Notes: generated from the sequence alone by a model not told the origin. DNA of 64,000 nt from CBDATW01 sp965214965 (GCA_965214965.1 OZ244030.1:372001-436000); one strand, 5' to 3'. Numbered from the stretch's first letter, positions 40,407-50,497 are shown. Made by a program: numbers and translations.

Positions 40407-41072
40407 TTATTTACCTCTCTTTCTTAATAATTTATGTGCTAAAAGATGTGAAAACGCAGTAAAAAGATTATTTTTTTTAAAATATTTGTTTTTATGGTTT
40501 TGAGAATAGGATACTAGCACTTCTTTAACATTATAGCCTTCTTTTATTTGTTTAGAAATAAATGATGTAGTAAGAGTTTTGTTGTGAGAGGAAATTATTT
40601 CTCTTGCAATTCTTGCGCTTACTCCTGAGAAACCACTATTTAAATCTAGAATTTTTTTATTGTTTTCTGTGTAAATTATATTCGAATGAATTTTATCTGA
40701 GATTTTCATTTGTTTTTCCTCAGAAAATCTTGAACCAATTATTATATCAGTTTGCTCATTAAACACTTCTACAAAAATAGGAATATCTTTAGCTGAATAA
40801 AAACCTGAGCCATCAAACCTTATTACTTTTTCATATCCATGTTGTAAAGCAAACTTATATCCTGTTTCCAAAGCAGTTTCAATTCCATAATTATTTGAGT
40901 GTGAAATGATGTGATACCCTTTTTCTTTACATATTTTCAAAGTTCTGTCACTAGAACCATCATCAACAACAACATAATGTACTCACGGAACAGAAAGTAG
41001 TAATTCTGAAACTACTTGCGATATATTATTTTCTGCATTGTAAACCGGTATAATAACAATAAGATCTCTCAT
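40407..41072 (-). CDS. Family 2 glycosyltransferase
   Basis: A 221-residue GT-A fold enzyme. The N-terminus LIVIIPVYNAENNIS, HYVVVDDGSSDRTL and the donor-site RFDGSGFYSAKDIP (DxS-like) resemble dolichyl-phosphate mannose synthase-type enzymes. No long transmembrane tail is present, so membrane association probably depends on the DUF2304-like partner two bases downstream. It likely acts on a lipid acceptor for glycolipid or capsule synthesis; the product is unknown. Confidence 0.88.
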
Positions 41073-41075
41073 GAT

Positions 41076-43124
41076 TTACTCCTTTATCTTTAATGATTTA
41101 TGATTTGCCATCAAAGTTTTAATTCCGTGCACTTTTCCAAAATCAATTTCTACAATTTCTCCGTCTGTTGATAATACTGTTCCAGCTCCAAAGTCATCAT
41201 GAATTACTTCTGCTTCTACTGTTATAGTTCTCTCTTCTCAGACAGCTTCTTGAAGAAGGTTGGGATTAATACTTTGGAAAAACATTGAAGGTTTTTTTTG
41301 TTTAGAATAAGTTAAGTAAAGATTGTTTTTGGCTCTTGTTGCAGCAACATAGAACAACCTCCTCTCTTCTTCCATTTCTGGATCTGTTGTGGCTCTAGAA
41401 GAAGGTAGAATAGAATCAGATAGCCCCATTATAAAGACTTTGTCAGACTCAGTACCTTTTGCTTTATGTATAGTCATTAATTTAACTGTTTCTTTTTCCT
41501 CTTTTTGCTCTCCGATTCATTCTAAGGCGACATCAGAAAGATACTTACCAGTTGTAAGATCATTATTTTGTTTACATAAGTTTTCAATAGATTTAATAAG
41601 TTCTTTAACATTGTCATATCTTGCAGTGTTTTTAGAATCCGCGCCAAGAGCAGTTAAGAACCCTGAATCTTCTAGGAGATCTTCAAGACCTTGATAGAAA
41701 TTTTTATCCGCATCTGAGGGTGATTTTTCAAAACATTTAATAAAGGCTTTTATTGCATTTTTTTGTTTTGATGTAAAATTACATTCTTCTTGGTAATTAG
41801 TAATTGCTTGCCAAAGAGTTACACTTTGTTCCTTTGCGACCGATTTAATTTGCAAGAGTTTTTGTTCTCCGATGCCTCTTTTGGGAGAACCAATTACTTG
41901 AACAAATGAAACATCGTCTTTTTGTGCTGAAAACCTCAAGTAAGCAAGTGCTGTTTTAATTTCTTTTCGTTCAAAAAATCTTACTCCCCCGATTATTTTA
42001 AATGGAATATCTTTATTAATTAAAGCTTGCTCAATTGCGCGAGATATAAATGACGATCTAAATATAATCATAATGTCTGAAGGAGAAATCTTATCATTGA
42101 TTAATTTTTCAACCTTACTTGCAATTCACTCTGCTTCTTCTTCTTCTGTAAACCCAGCAAAAACTGTAATCAACTCACCTTTAGGATTATCTGTTTTTAA
42201 TTCTCTATCAAATCTAATTTTATTTGATTTAATAAATTCTGAAGCTAATTTAAGGATTGATTTTGTTGAACGATAGTTTTTATTAAGATAAATTGTTTTT
42301 GTTTTAGGGAAGTCTTTTTCAAATTCAAAAATAATATTGATTTTGGCTCCTCTTCAAGAATAAATATTTTGATCTGGATCACCAACCACAAGAATGTTAT
42401 TATGTTCTGAAGCTAAGAGTTTAACTAAATCATATTGCATATAATTTGTATCTTGAAACTCATCAACGTGGATGAATTGAAATTTATTTGAATATTCCTT
42501 TCTTACATTTTTATTATTTTTTAAAATATCGACTGCATAAGCAATTAAGTCATCAAAATCTAAAGAGTTATTTTTAGTTTGGTGTATTAAATAGTCTTCA
42601 AATATTTCAGCTTTTTTCTCTTCTATTTTATCTTTTGAATCTTCATATGCATTGTCTACTGTAATACTGTTTATTTTGCAATATGAGATATATGAGATAG
42701 CAGAATCTATATCAATCAAAGTAGTTGAAATTTTTAATTCTTTATAAATTTTATTTACTAGAAGCTTTTGGTCTGTACCATCCATAATTGTATAGTTTCT
42801 ATCAAAAGATCCGCACTTGATTTTGTCAGAGTGTTTTCTTATTAATTTTGCACAGAATGAGTGGTAAGTCGAAATAAAAGGTTTGTCTTCATTATTTTTA
42901 ACAATTGTCTCAAGTCTTTCTTGCATTTCTTGTGCGGCTTTATTTGTAAAAGTAATAGCAAGAATGGACTTAGGATTAATTCCTGATTTAATCATAGAGG
43001 CTATCCTTGCAATGATGGTTTTTGTCTTCCCAGAACCTGGACCCGCAATTATTCTTATCGGCCCTTTAGTTATTGAAACCGCTTTTTTTTGTTGTTTATT
43101 TAGATTCTTGATGATGGATACCAT
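41076..43124 (-). CDS. pcrA: ATP-dependent DNA helicase PcrA/UvrD
   Basis: A 682-residue superfamily 1A helicase for repair and replication restart. Motifs: AGPGSGKTKTI (I), ITFTNKAAQEM (Ia), HVDEFQDTN (II), VGDPDQNIYSWRGA (III, UGA-Trp), NYRST (IV), TIHKAKGTESDKVF (V) and FYVAATRAKNNLYL (VI). The C-terminus has the conserved basic tail domain (DDFGAGTVLSTDGEIVEIDFG). The ATG at 43124 was chosen: AGGAG lies six bases away, while the in-frame ATG at 43130 abuts it. Confidence 0.96.
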
Positions 43125-43161
43125 AAACATCTCCTTATGCTACTATATAATATAATTATAT

Positions 43162-43182
43162 CAAAAATAGACCTATTTTTTT
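43162..43182 (-). terminator. Terminator after asnS
   Basis: A short hairpin with arms AAAAATA and TATTTTT and a 4-base loop, 16 bases after the asnS stop on the minus strand. A TATAAT box for pcrA follows directly. Confidence 0.45.
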
Positions 43183-43197
43183 TGAGACTTTGATCTA

Positions 43198-44547
43198 TTA
43201 TCAACCTATTGAATCTGGGGTTCTTGGGAACGGTATTGAATCTCTAATATTTTGAATTCCTGTGATATACATTATAAATCTTTCAAATCCTAAACCGAAT
43301 CCGGCTGATGGAGCTGAACCAAATCTTCTTAAATCAAAATATCATTGTAATTCTGATTCTTTAATTCCATGGTGTTTAGCTTTATTAACTAGAGTTTCGT
43401 AATTGTTTTCTCTGGCTGAGCCACCTATTAGTTCCCCAATTCCAGGAACTAGTAAGTCAAATGAATCAACAGTTTTTTGATCATCTGAAACCCTCATATA
43501 AAAGGCTTTGATTTCTTTTGGATAATGAGTTGCAAAAACTGGTCCGTTAACTACTTTTTCACAAACATACCTTTCGTGTTCTGAACCAAAATCCATACCA
43601 AATTTAATATCCATATCTTCGAATTTATGTCCTTCTTCCACTGCTCTTTTAAGAACTTCTACAATTTCTTCATATTTCATATATGTAAATTTAGCATTCG
43701 AAAGTATTTTCAGCCTTGAAATTAATTCAGAATCCTCATTAGCTTCTTGAAAAAATTCTAATTCTTCTCTGCATTTGTCAAGAATGTGTTTCACTGTAAA
43801 TTTAACACAATCTTCTCCATGTTGTGTGATTTCTTCTATTCCTGCAAAAGCGATTTCAGGTTCTAACATTCAGAATTCTGCTGCATGCCTAGAAGTGTGA
43901 GAATGTTCTGATCTAAAAGTTGGTCCAAAGGTATAAACTTTTTTAACAGCTTGTGCAGCTGTTTCTGCATGTAATTGTCCTGATACTGTTAAAATTGATT
44001 TTGACTTAAAAAAGTCATTTTCAAATGTTTCTTCACCTTTATTTGTAGTGACAGTGAAAGCTTCACCTGCGCCTTCACAATCATTTCCTGTTAAAATTGG
44101 TGAGTGGAACATGTAAAATCCTTGTTGATTATAAAATTTGTGAATTGCGAAGGAAAGTTCAGATCTAATTTTAAGCATAGCGGAAAAATATTTTGTCCTA
44201 CCTCTTACGTGTGCTACTTCTCTTAAAAATTCTTTTGTTGTTTCTTTTTTCTGAATCGGATAATCTTCTGATGCTTTATTTGAAAATTCTATTTTTTTTG
44301 CAAGTAACTCAAATTCTTGATTTCCTTTTGATTTTACAATTTCTCCTCTAACAGCTAATGCCGAACCTGTATTAAGTTTTGAAAAATTATCATAATTTTC
44401 TTTATAAACCACCTGGATTCCTGAGAGGCAACTTCCATCAAACAATGAAATAAAACCTATTTTCCCTGAAGCTCGGTTTGAACGTACTCAACCTTTAAGT
44501 GTGACTATTTGGCCAATGTTTTCTTTTTTAATTTTTTTAATTTCCAT
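43198..44547 (-). CDS. asnS: Asparaginyl-tRNA synthetase
   Basis: A 449-residue class IIb synthetase. An OB-fold anticodon-binding domain (TLKGWVRSNRASGKIGFI) is followed by class II motifs: FYMFHSPILTGNDCEGAGEAF, FRSEHSHTSRHAAEFWMLEPE (motif 2, UGA-Trp) and GFGLGFERFIMYITG (motif 3). The end is PFPRTPDSIGW with a final UGA-Trp before TAA. Its presence implies direct charging of tRNA-Asn, leaving GatCAB for tRNA-Gln. Confidence 0.97.
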
Positions 44548-44581
44548 TTATTCTCCTAATATATGTTTTTTATTATAACAT

Positions 44582-45556
44582 TTATACTATTTTATTGTTA
44601 GGAGAAGCTTTTGCTTCAAGATTTTCAAATTGATTATTTTTATATTTTTTGATGGCTACTTTTGCAATCATTGCTGCATTATCTGTGCAGTAAATTAATG
44701 ACGGAAATATTACTTCTTCTTTGAAGTCTTTAAATGAACTTCTAAGAAGTGAGTTGGCCGAAACGCCACCAACAACTACAATTTGTTTTACATGAAAATC
44801 ATTAACAGCTATTTTGATTTTATTAATCAATTGTTGTACCGCGCTTTTTTGGAAAGAGCAAGCAATGTTTGGAATATTCAATGTTTCATTTTTCATTTTT
44901 GCTGAATTGACATAATTCAACACTGATGATTTTAGTCCCGAATATGAGAAATCATATTTTTCTAGATTAGCAATTGGAAAATCAATTTTGTCTTCACCTT
45001 CTTTAGCTGCTTTATCAATTTTCGGACCTCCCGGATATCCTAATCCTAAAACTCTGGCAACTTTGTCAAAACACTCTCCAACTGCATCATCTTTAGTTTG
45101 GCCTAATAATTTAAAATTCATTTCTTTTTCAATAAGTATTAATTGAGTATTACCTCCTGAAACTATTAATGAAAGTAGCGGATATTTATATTGATTTTCA
45201 ATTTCTCCTGAATATATATGGCCGATAATATGATCAACTGTAATAAGTGGGATTTTATAATACAAAGAAATAGTCTTAGCCATTTGCAAACCCATTTGTA
45301 GGCACCCTATCAAACCAGGAGAAACCGTTACCGCAACAGCATTTAGAATAGATAAATCAAATTCAGTTTTAATTTTATCCAGAACTATTGGCAAGTTTTG
45401 TTCATGCATTCTAGAAGCAAGTTCTGGAACAACTCCTCCAATTTTAGAAAATTCTTTTTCTTGCGAAAATGTTAATGTCTTTATAACTCTTTCATTTTGA
45501 ATAAGAGATATTGATGATTCATCGCATGACGATTCTATAGCAAGTATGTATGTCAT
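44582..45556 (-). CDS. tsaD: tRNA N6-threonylcarbamoyladenosine transferase TsaD
   Basis: A 324-residue Kae1/TsaD enzyme that transfers threonylcarbamoyl to A37 of ANN-decoding tRNAs. It has AIESSCDESSISLI, the metal-binding HxxxH motif in VDHIIGHIYSGE, LIVSGGNTQLILI, VGECFDKVARVLG and VVVGGVSANSLLR. Length is normal. It starts just before the tsaB stop and forms the tsaE-tsaB-tsaD unit. Confidence 0.96.
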   Translation of the reverse strand: MTYILAIESSCDESSISLIQNERVIKTLTFSQEKEFSKIGGVVPELASRMHEQNLPIVLDKIKTEFDLSILNAVAVTVSPGLIGCLQMGLQMAKTISLYYKIPLITVDHIIGHIYSGEIENQYKYPLLSLIVSGGNTQLILIEKEMNFKLLGQTKDDAVGECFDKVARVLGLGYPGGPKIDKAAKEGEDKIDFPIANLEKYDFSYSGLKSSVLNYVNSAKMKNETLNIPNIACSFQKSAVQQLINKIKIAVNDFHVKQIVVVGGVSANSLLRSSFKDFKEEVIFPSLIYCTDNAAMIAKVAIKKYKNNQFENLEAKASPNNKIV

Positions 45557-45557
45557 T

Positions 45558-46085
45558 TTAAATTTCCTTTACATAAACAGTTTTAATATCATTAAAATGC
45601 TTTATGGATTTAAAATCCTTAATTTTATTAATCATGTTTTGAACAACACTACTATTGTGAATAATATTGTTTTTATCTTCTGTTGTAATTTTAATTTTTC
45701 CTGTCAACTTTCCTTTTTTAAATTTACCTGTGAAAAATTGTCCTGATTTTGCAGAAATAGATACAAAACCTGTTTCATTATTTATTAATGATGAAAGAGT
45801 GTCAATTGTATAAATTTGAAGTTCAGAATTTAAAATTAATAACGTTTTTACAAAAATAACACCTAATCTATTGCTTGTAAAACTACCTGGTCCATTTGTA
45901 AAATATATTTTTTTAATATTTGAAATATCAATATTATTTTTGTTCAAAAATTTTTTAATTTTTGAAATCATGAATTCTGATTGTTGTCGCGCAAGTTTAT
46001 GTGTTTCTTTGTCAATTAGTTTAAATTTTAAATTTGTTAAACCGATTTCTAAATCATCCAGACATGAACTAAAAAATAAAACCAT
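45558..46085 (-). CDS. tsaB: TsaD-activating protein TsaB
   Basis: A 175-residue ASKHA-fold pseudo-enzyme that binds TsaD in the t6A complex. The family hallmark is YFTNGPGSFTSNRLG, after DISNIKKI. The protein is shorter than usual because the second lobe is reduced. The ATG lies 17 bases inside the tsaE end, and tsaD follows after one base. Confidence 0.88.
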   Translation of the reverse strand: MVLFFSSCLDDLEIGLTNLKFKLIDKETHKLARQQSEFMISKIKKFLNKNNIDISNIKKIYFTNGPGSFTSNRLGVIFVKTLLILNSELQIYTIDTLSSLINNETGFVSISAKSGQFFTGKFKKGKLTGKIKITTEDKNNIIHNSSVVQNMINKIKDFKSIKHFNDIKTVYVKEI

Positions 46086-46479
46086 CTAAACTAACCTCTC
46101 TTCCATTATTTGGCAACACTTTAATATAAATTTTTTTAACTTGTTTTTTAATATTAAGAAATTGCGATCACTCTACAAAAGTAAAACCTGTATGATATAA
46201 GTACTCATCAAACATTTCTTTATTTGGATCATCTTCCAATCTATATGCATCAATATGAATAAAATCTCGATCTTTGGCATTATAAATTTTAATTATTTCA
46301 AAAGTAGGTGATGTAACAACATCTTTAACCCCCATCTCTTTTGCAATCATTTGCACCATGGTTGTTTTACCTGCACCCAAATCACCTGAAAGGCAAATGA
46401 TATCTCCTGGTCTTATTTGTGTTGATATTGATTTTGCCAATATGTTCATCTGCTTTAATCCATCTATTTTTTTAGTCAT
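46069..46479 (-). CDS. tsaE: tRNA t6A ATPase TsaE
   Basis: A 136-residue P-loop ATPase required to reset the TsaB-TsaD complex. Marks are CLSGDLGAGKTTMVQMI (Walker A), VTSPTFEIIKIY and FIHIDAYRLEDD. One UGA-Trp (FVEWSQF) lies near the C-terminus. The start at 46479 has AAAGG. First gene of the t6A operon; TsaC/TsaC2, which makes the intermediate, is not in the window. Confidence 0.93.
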
Positions 46480-46518
46480 ATTATTACCTTTTTTTAAAAT
46501 TATATCATATTGATATGA

Positions 46519-46531
46519 TAGAATATATGAT
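46519..46531 (+). promoter_or_regulatory. TAGAAT box 7 bases before the flavoprotein ATG
   Basis: A -10-like TAGAAT (46519-46524) is followed by seven bases and the ATG at 46532, with no Shine-Dalgarno. It fits the leaderless pattern seen elsewhere in the window. Confidence 0.4.
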
Positions 46532-47476
46532 ATGAAAGACATTGTAATTATTGGTGGAGGTCCAGTCGGCCTTTACGCGGCATTTTATGCAGGAATTAGA
46601 GGTTTAGAGGGAATTGTATTAGAAGCAGAGGCTACAGTTGGTGGTCAAGCTACTAAGTTCTTTAAGGATAAACCAGTTTATGATTTCCCTGGGCAAGCAA
46701 AGACCACCGGACAAGGTCTTACTGACTTACTTTTGGAACAATTAAATACAGTAAAAGAAAAAATTGAAGTTAAAACTTCAACGATTGTTCAAGATATGAA
46801 AAAGATTAATGGAGGATTTGAAATAACTATTGGTGAAGAAGTGATTAGAACCAAAACTATTTGTATTTCTGTTGGGCCTGGTACTGCTGTGCCAAGAACA
46901 CTAGGTTTAGAAAACGAATATTATCTAAAAAATATTTCTTATTTTGTTCAAGATTTAGAAAAATTTAAAAATAAAAAAGTTGTAGTTTTTGGCGGAGGAG
47001 ATTCTGCAGTTGATTGGGCTAATAAATTTAAAGAATTTTCTGATGTTTCTATAATTCATAGAAGAGATAATTTTAGAGCTAAGGCAGGTTCGGTAGCTGA
47101 ATTAGAAAGTGGAGTGGATATATTTAAAAATCATGATGTGGTTAGTGTAAATGATCAAGAAATCTTAATTAAAGATAAAAATGACAACAAAACTATATTA
47201 AAATATGATGAAATTTTAGTTCAATACGGAGTGAAAACTTCATTTGGTAAAATTGGACTATGAGGCATGGACTTTGAAAAAAACAAAATTAAAGTTGATG
47301 GTTTTAACAAAACTTCAGTGGAAGGGATATGAGCCGTAGGAAATGCTTGTAGATACGAAGGTAAAATTGATGTTATAACATCAGGTCTTGGAGATGTAAT
47401 TTCTGCAATGGCATCAATTGCAACTTATATCAATCCTAAAGCAAGCCCAGTTTTCTATTCTACTAACAAAAAATAA
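46532..47476 (+). CDS. Ferredoxin/flavodoxin-NADP+ reductase, thioredoxin-reductase-like
   Basis: A 314-residue two-dinucleotide-domain flavoprotein. FAD is bound by IVIIGGGPVGLYAAFYAG, NADPH by VVVFGGGDSAVDWA and HRRDNFRAK, and the end has EGIWAVGNACRYEG. The CxxC that defines thioredoxin reductase is missing, so it belongs with the YumC-type ferredoxin/flavodoxin reductases. It therefore should not reduce the TrxA at 50083-50397. UGA-Trp codons occur in the second half. Confidence 0.88.
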
Positions 47477-47497
47477 GGCTTGGCCTTATTTTTTTTT
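47469..47497. terminator. Bidirectional terminator after the flavoprotein gene
   Basis: Eleven-bp stem AAAAATAAGGC / GCCTTATTTTT with a TTG loop. It covers the plus-strand stop (47474-47476) and the DUF402 stop on the minus strand. Confidence 0.8.
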
Positions 47498-48019
47498 ATT
47501 ATTTTCCTCATATATATTTGACCATTTTTCAATGAATTCTTCATTGAAAGGATCTACTTTGTTTTTTATCATTTTTTTAAGATTTTGCAATTCTCAATAA
47601 ATAATTTTATCAATATCTTCAGAATATTCAAAATTGTTTTTGTTTTTTTTGTATTCAGAAAAGTCTAATAGTTTTGTTTTTTTATTTGAAAAGACCTTTA
47701 GATCCAGGTCGTAATCGATATATTTTAGCGTACCATTATCTTCGATGACTGGTGAAGCTAAATTACAATAATATTGCACGCCGGTTTTTTTCATCATGCA
47801 TATAATGTTAAATCAACGATCTTTGAAAAAAATACAAATCGCTGGTTCTCTGGTATATCATTTTTTACCACTTGACTCTTCTACAAGAGTCTTATTATTC
47901 ATTATTATATATCTATCACTCGATACATTGAGGACAATCCCTTTTCGTCATAGTCTATGGAATTCTCCATTATGTTTATAAGCAACTATTGAAATGGGGT
48001 GCGTAACTTTTGTTTTCAT
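47486..48019 (-). CDS. DUF402 protein, nucleoside di/triphosphate phosphatase-like
   Basis: A 177-residue protein of the FomD/DUF402 family. The conserved block is GVQYYCNLASP followed by YIDYDLDLKVF, giving the metal-binding Asp/Asn set, with EEFIEKW near the end. Staphylococcal and Bacillus members hydrolyse nucleoside tri- and diphosphates. UGA-Trp codons hide the N-terminal third. AGGAGG precedes the ATG, with TATAAT at 48039-48044. Confidence 0.85.
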
Positions 48020-48038
48020 ACGCAATCCTCCTAGAAAT

Positions 48039-48044
48039 ATTATA
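48039..48044 (-). promoter_or_regulatory. TATAAT box for the DUF402 gene
   Basis: TATAAT on the minus strand, directly after the tRNA terminator and 19 bases before the start codon, with AGGAGG in between. Confidence 0.5.
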
Positions 48045-48050
48045 ACAAAA

Positions 48051-48072
48051 AAAAGACTTATCCAGGTCTTTT
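48051..48072 (-). terminator. Terminator of the tRNA-Cys/Leu/Gly cluster
   Basis: Seven-bp stem AAAAGAC / GTCTTTT with an eight-base loop and a long T-run on the minus strand, 10 bases after tRNA-Gly. Confidence 0.65.
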
Positions 48073-48082
48073 ACATTTCATA

Positions 48083-48156
48083 TGGAGCAGGTGAAGGGAA
48101 TCGAACCCTCACAGTCAGCTTGGAAGGCTGAAGTTCTACCATTAAACTACACCTGC
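48083..48156 (-). tRNA. tRNA-Gly (anticodon UCC), CCA encoded
   Basis: A complete cloverleaf: acceptor GCAGGTG pairs with CACCTGC, anticodon stem TCAGC/GCTGA with loop CTTCCAA, T arm GGGTTCGATTCCC, and an encoded CCA. A UCC anticodon can read all Gly codons by wobble, as expected in Mollicutes. Confidence 0.95.
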
Positions 48157-48158
48157 GT

Positions 48159-48244
48159 TGGTACCCGGAGTGGGGCTCGAACCCACACGACCAAAGGTCA
48201 GAGGATTTTAAGTCCGCCGTGTCTACCAATTCCACCATCCGGGC
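48159..48244 (-). tRNA. tRNA-Leu (anticodon UAA), CCA encoded
   Basis: 86 bases with a long variable arm. Acceptor GCCCGGA pairs with TCCGGGT, the anticodon loop contains TAA (ACTTAAAAT), and the T arm is GGGTTCGAGCCCC. CCA is encoded. It is likely a substrate of the TrmL at 29672-30163. Confidence 0.95.
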
Positions 48245-48249
48245 ATATA

Positions 48250-48323
48250 TGGAGGTGCTAATCAGATTCGAACTGACGATCAGGGTGTTGCAGACCCGTG
48301 CCTTACCGCTTGGCTATAGCACC
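48250..48323 (-). tRNA. tRNA-Cys (anticodon GCA), CCA encoded
   Basis: Acceptor GGTGCTA pairs with TAGCACC, the anticodon loop reads CTGCAAC (GCA), and the T arm is CAGTTCGAATCTG. First tRNA of the cluster; five bases separate it from tRNA-Leu. Confidence 0.95.
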
Positions 48324-48337
48324 ACTTATGCCAATAT

Positions 48338-48343
48338 ATTATA
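48338..48343 (-). promoter_or_regulatory. TATAAT box for the tRNA cluster
   Basis: TATAAT on the minus strand, 14 bases before the 5' end of tRNA-Cys, between the cluster and the DUF2779 gene. Confidence 0.55.
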
Positions 48344-48352
48344 CCAATATTT

Positions 48353-50044
48353 TTATTTTTTATCTAATTCATTGATAATTTTTTCTTTTTCACCTACATT
48401 TTCTTGTATTAGTTTTCTGACTTCTCTTATTTTATTATAAATATTTACCATTGTTAAAGTATCTTGTTTGCAATATTTATATAGTTGTTCATGAGTTTGA
48501 TCAGAGTTAATATAATTCTTCTCTACTAGAATTTTATAAAGTTCATTCATAGCTTTAAAACCATTATTAATTGTCAGTTTATTATACGGATTTTCATTTG
48601 AAGTATAAAATTCAATTGTTTTTTTAATTGAAGATGATTGGCCAAATCTTCAAAGAGATATTGGAGGATAATTATTTTTTTTATTGAAAAAATCCATCAA
48701 ATCTAAAATTTCATATTTTTCACGATCAATATCTGAATTACGGTCTTCAGTACTTAAATTGTAATATTTTGATATTTTATCTTGTGACAATACTCTTTCT
48801 ATAGTCTTAATCGCGGATCCTTCAAAAGCTTTATAATATGCGCAAAGTTTATAACCTTGATTCACCGCTTCTACAATAATATAATAAATCTTTTGAAGTT
48901 CTTTTTTACTTAAATCTTTTGCGATATATTCTTTATGACCCACTATTTTTCCTTTTTCAAGTAAATGCATGGAAATTTGAACAACAATCTTATCATATGG
49001 GTAATAAAAATTAGTGTTAGGAAGAGGGTCATTTATTGTTTCAAAATCAAACATTGCGATTTTATCTGGATATTCTGCTATTATTTCTTCAACTAAATCA
49101 ATTCTATATTCTTGACTGATCTTATCTTCGGATTTGTCTTTGTTACAAATAAAACATTTTTTATTTGTTGGAAATTTCTTTTGATATTTAGGTAAATGAA
49201 ATGCAGTTTCTTTCCCTTTCGCAATAAATTTATCTATTTTTTTATCACTTCATTTAAAAATTGAGTCATATGCTGCTTTAATAATTTTATCTTCTACATC
49301 AAGTATATATTCTAATGTTGTAAAAGTATAAGGTTTAAGCGTTTTGTTTATTAAAGGTAGTTTTGCAGTAATTTTATATCCTGGATATTTATCATGAAGA
49401 TTGCGCATTAAAAATAACAATTCAAATGCTTGTTGTCTTTTTGTAGAAGATCATAATTCAGGAATTAATAAAATTTTTGCATCTTTAGGAAAACTATTAT
49501 TTCTAGATATTTTATCATCAAAAGGTAACCAAGATTCTTTTACAAACAATTCAATATCTTTTTTCTTAGAAACTTCGATAAAGTTTAATGCTTCAACAGT
49601 TCCTGTATTTCTTTTTTTATTTCAAGTTTTTAAAAAATGTTTACTCGTGCTCTCAAATGTTGATGGCTTGATAATAACAAACTGAATATCTTTTTTTTCT
49701 TTGTCAATTTTAAACAGATCAAAAGATAAAAATGCGTCTTTGGTTTGTAATTCAAAATTTTCATGAAAACCTTTTAGTTCATTTTTATAAATTTCTTTGT
49801 AATAATTTAAAACTTTTGTTTTTAATTTCAAGAAAAATTTGATTGCATCAGGCACTTCGCTATCGCTATTTTCAAATGCTTCAAGCATATCTAAGTAGGG
49901 AGATAAAGAAAAACTTTCATTATCAAAATTGTCTTCTTCCGAAATATCTAATAAATTTTTATCAAATGCTTTCAGAAAATGGCCACATTCTATCTTCATT
50001 AAACATTTATATAGATATTTATTGATTTTGAGTTTATTTTCCAT
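48353..50044 (-). CDS. DUF2779-domain protein: Cas4-like nuclease region plus DEDD-exonuclease-like region
   Basis: A 563-residue protein. The N-terminus INKYLYKCLMKIECGHFL resembles the Cys-containing start of Cas4/AddB-like PD-(D/E)xK nucleases, and a later KKCFICNK pair could supply the other cluster Cys residues. The C-terminal DUF2779 domain opens with AMFDFETINDPLPNTN (DxE as in DEDD exonucleases) and has KIVVQISMHLLEKGKIVGHK and QLYKYCKQDTLTMVNIY near the end, where the final Asp is expected. It is the longest accessory protein here. No CRISPR array is nearby. A role in DNA or RNA repair or defence is inferred only from domain type. Confidence 0.78.
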
Positions 50045-50059
50045 ATAAAAATTATATCA

Positions 50060-50080
50060 AAAAAGAGCTAATGCTCTTTT
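50060..50080 (-). terminator. trxA terminator
   Basis: Eight-bp stem AAAAGAGC / GCTCTTTT with a TAAT loop, 3 bases after the trxA stop. Confidence 0.7.
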
Positions 50081-50082
50081 CA

Positions 50083-50397
50083 TTACTTGTGTGAAGCGAC
50101 TCACTCAAGAATTGCTTCTTTTGTTTTGAAACCAACAAATCTATCGATTTCTTCACCGTTTTTGTAAAGAATAACAGCAGGGATTGAAGAAACATTGAAT
50201 TCTGCTCCTGCAACATCGTTTTCATCTGCGTCTAATTTAATAACGCTTACTCCTTCAAGTTCTTGAGCTACTTCATCATAAACTGGAAGGAGCATCTTGC
50301 ATGGCCCACAGTGGATTGAGAATATATCTAGAAGAACCATTCCAGATGATTTAATTTCTTCTTTTACTTCTGCAATAGTTAATTTTTTTGCGCTCAT
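50083..50397 (-). CDS. trxA: Thioredoxin
   Basis: A 104-residue thioredoxin of normal length. The active site is HCGPCKM (CGPC, with His in place of the usual preceding Trp), and the cis-Pro segment is VSSIPAVILYKNGEEIDRFVG. A UGA-Trp lies near the C-terminus. AGGAG precedes the ATG. tRNA-His lies immediately upstream. The matching CxxC thioredoxin reductase is not in the window. Confidence 0.95.
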
Positions 50398-50420
50398 TTT
50401 TTACTCCTTTAAATTTCAAA

Positions 50421-50497
50421 TGGGGCGACTGACGGGAATCGAACCCGCAAATGCCTGGACCACAACCAGGTGTGTTAACCACTTCACCACAGCCGCC
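50421..50497 (-). tRNA. tRNA-His (anticodon GUG), CCA encoded
   Basis: Acceptor GCGGCTG pairs with CAGTCGC (one G-U), an extra 5' G faces the C discriminator as is typical of tRNA-His, and the anticodon loop TTGTGGT gives GTG. CCA is encoded. Confidence 0.95.

Noticed and set aside
46532..47476. Thioredoxin reductase trxB
   Set aside because: The CxxC motif in the NADPH domain is absent; the sequence fits ferredoxin/flavodoxin-NADP reductase better.
48353..50044. Cas4 gene of a CRISPR system
   Set aside because: No repeat-spacer array, cas1, cas2 or other cas gene is visible in the window; DUF2779 proteins occur without CRISPR.
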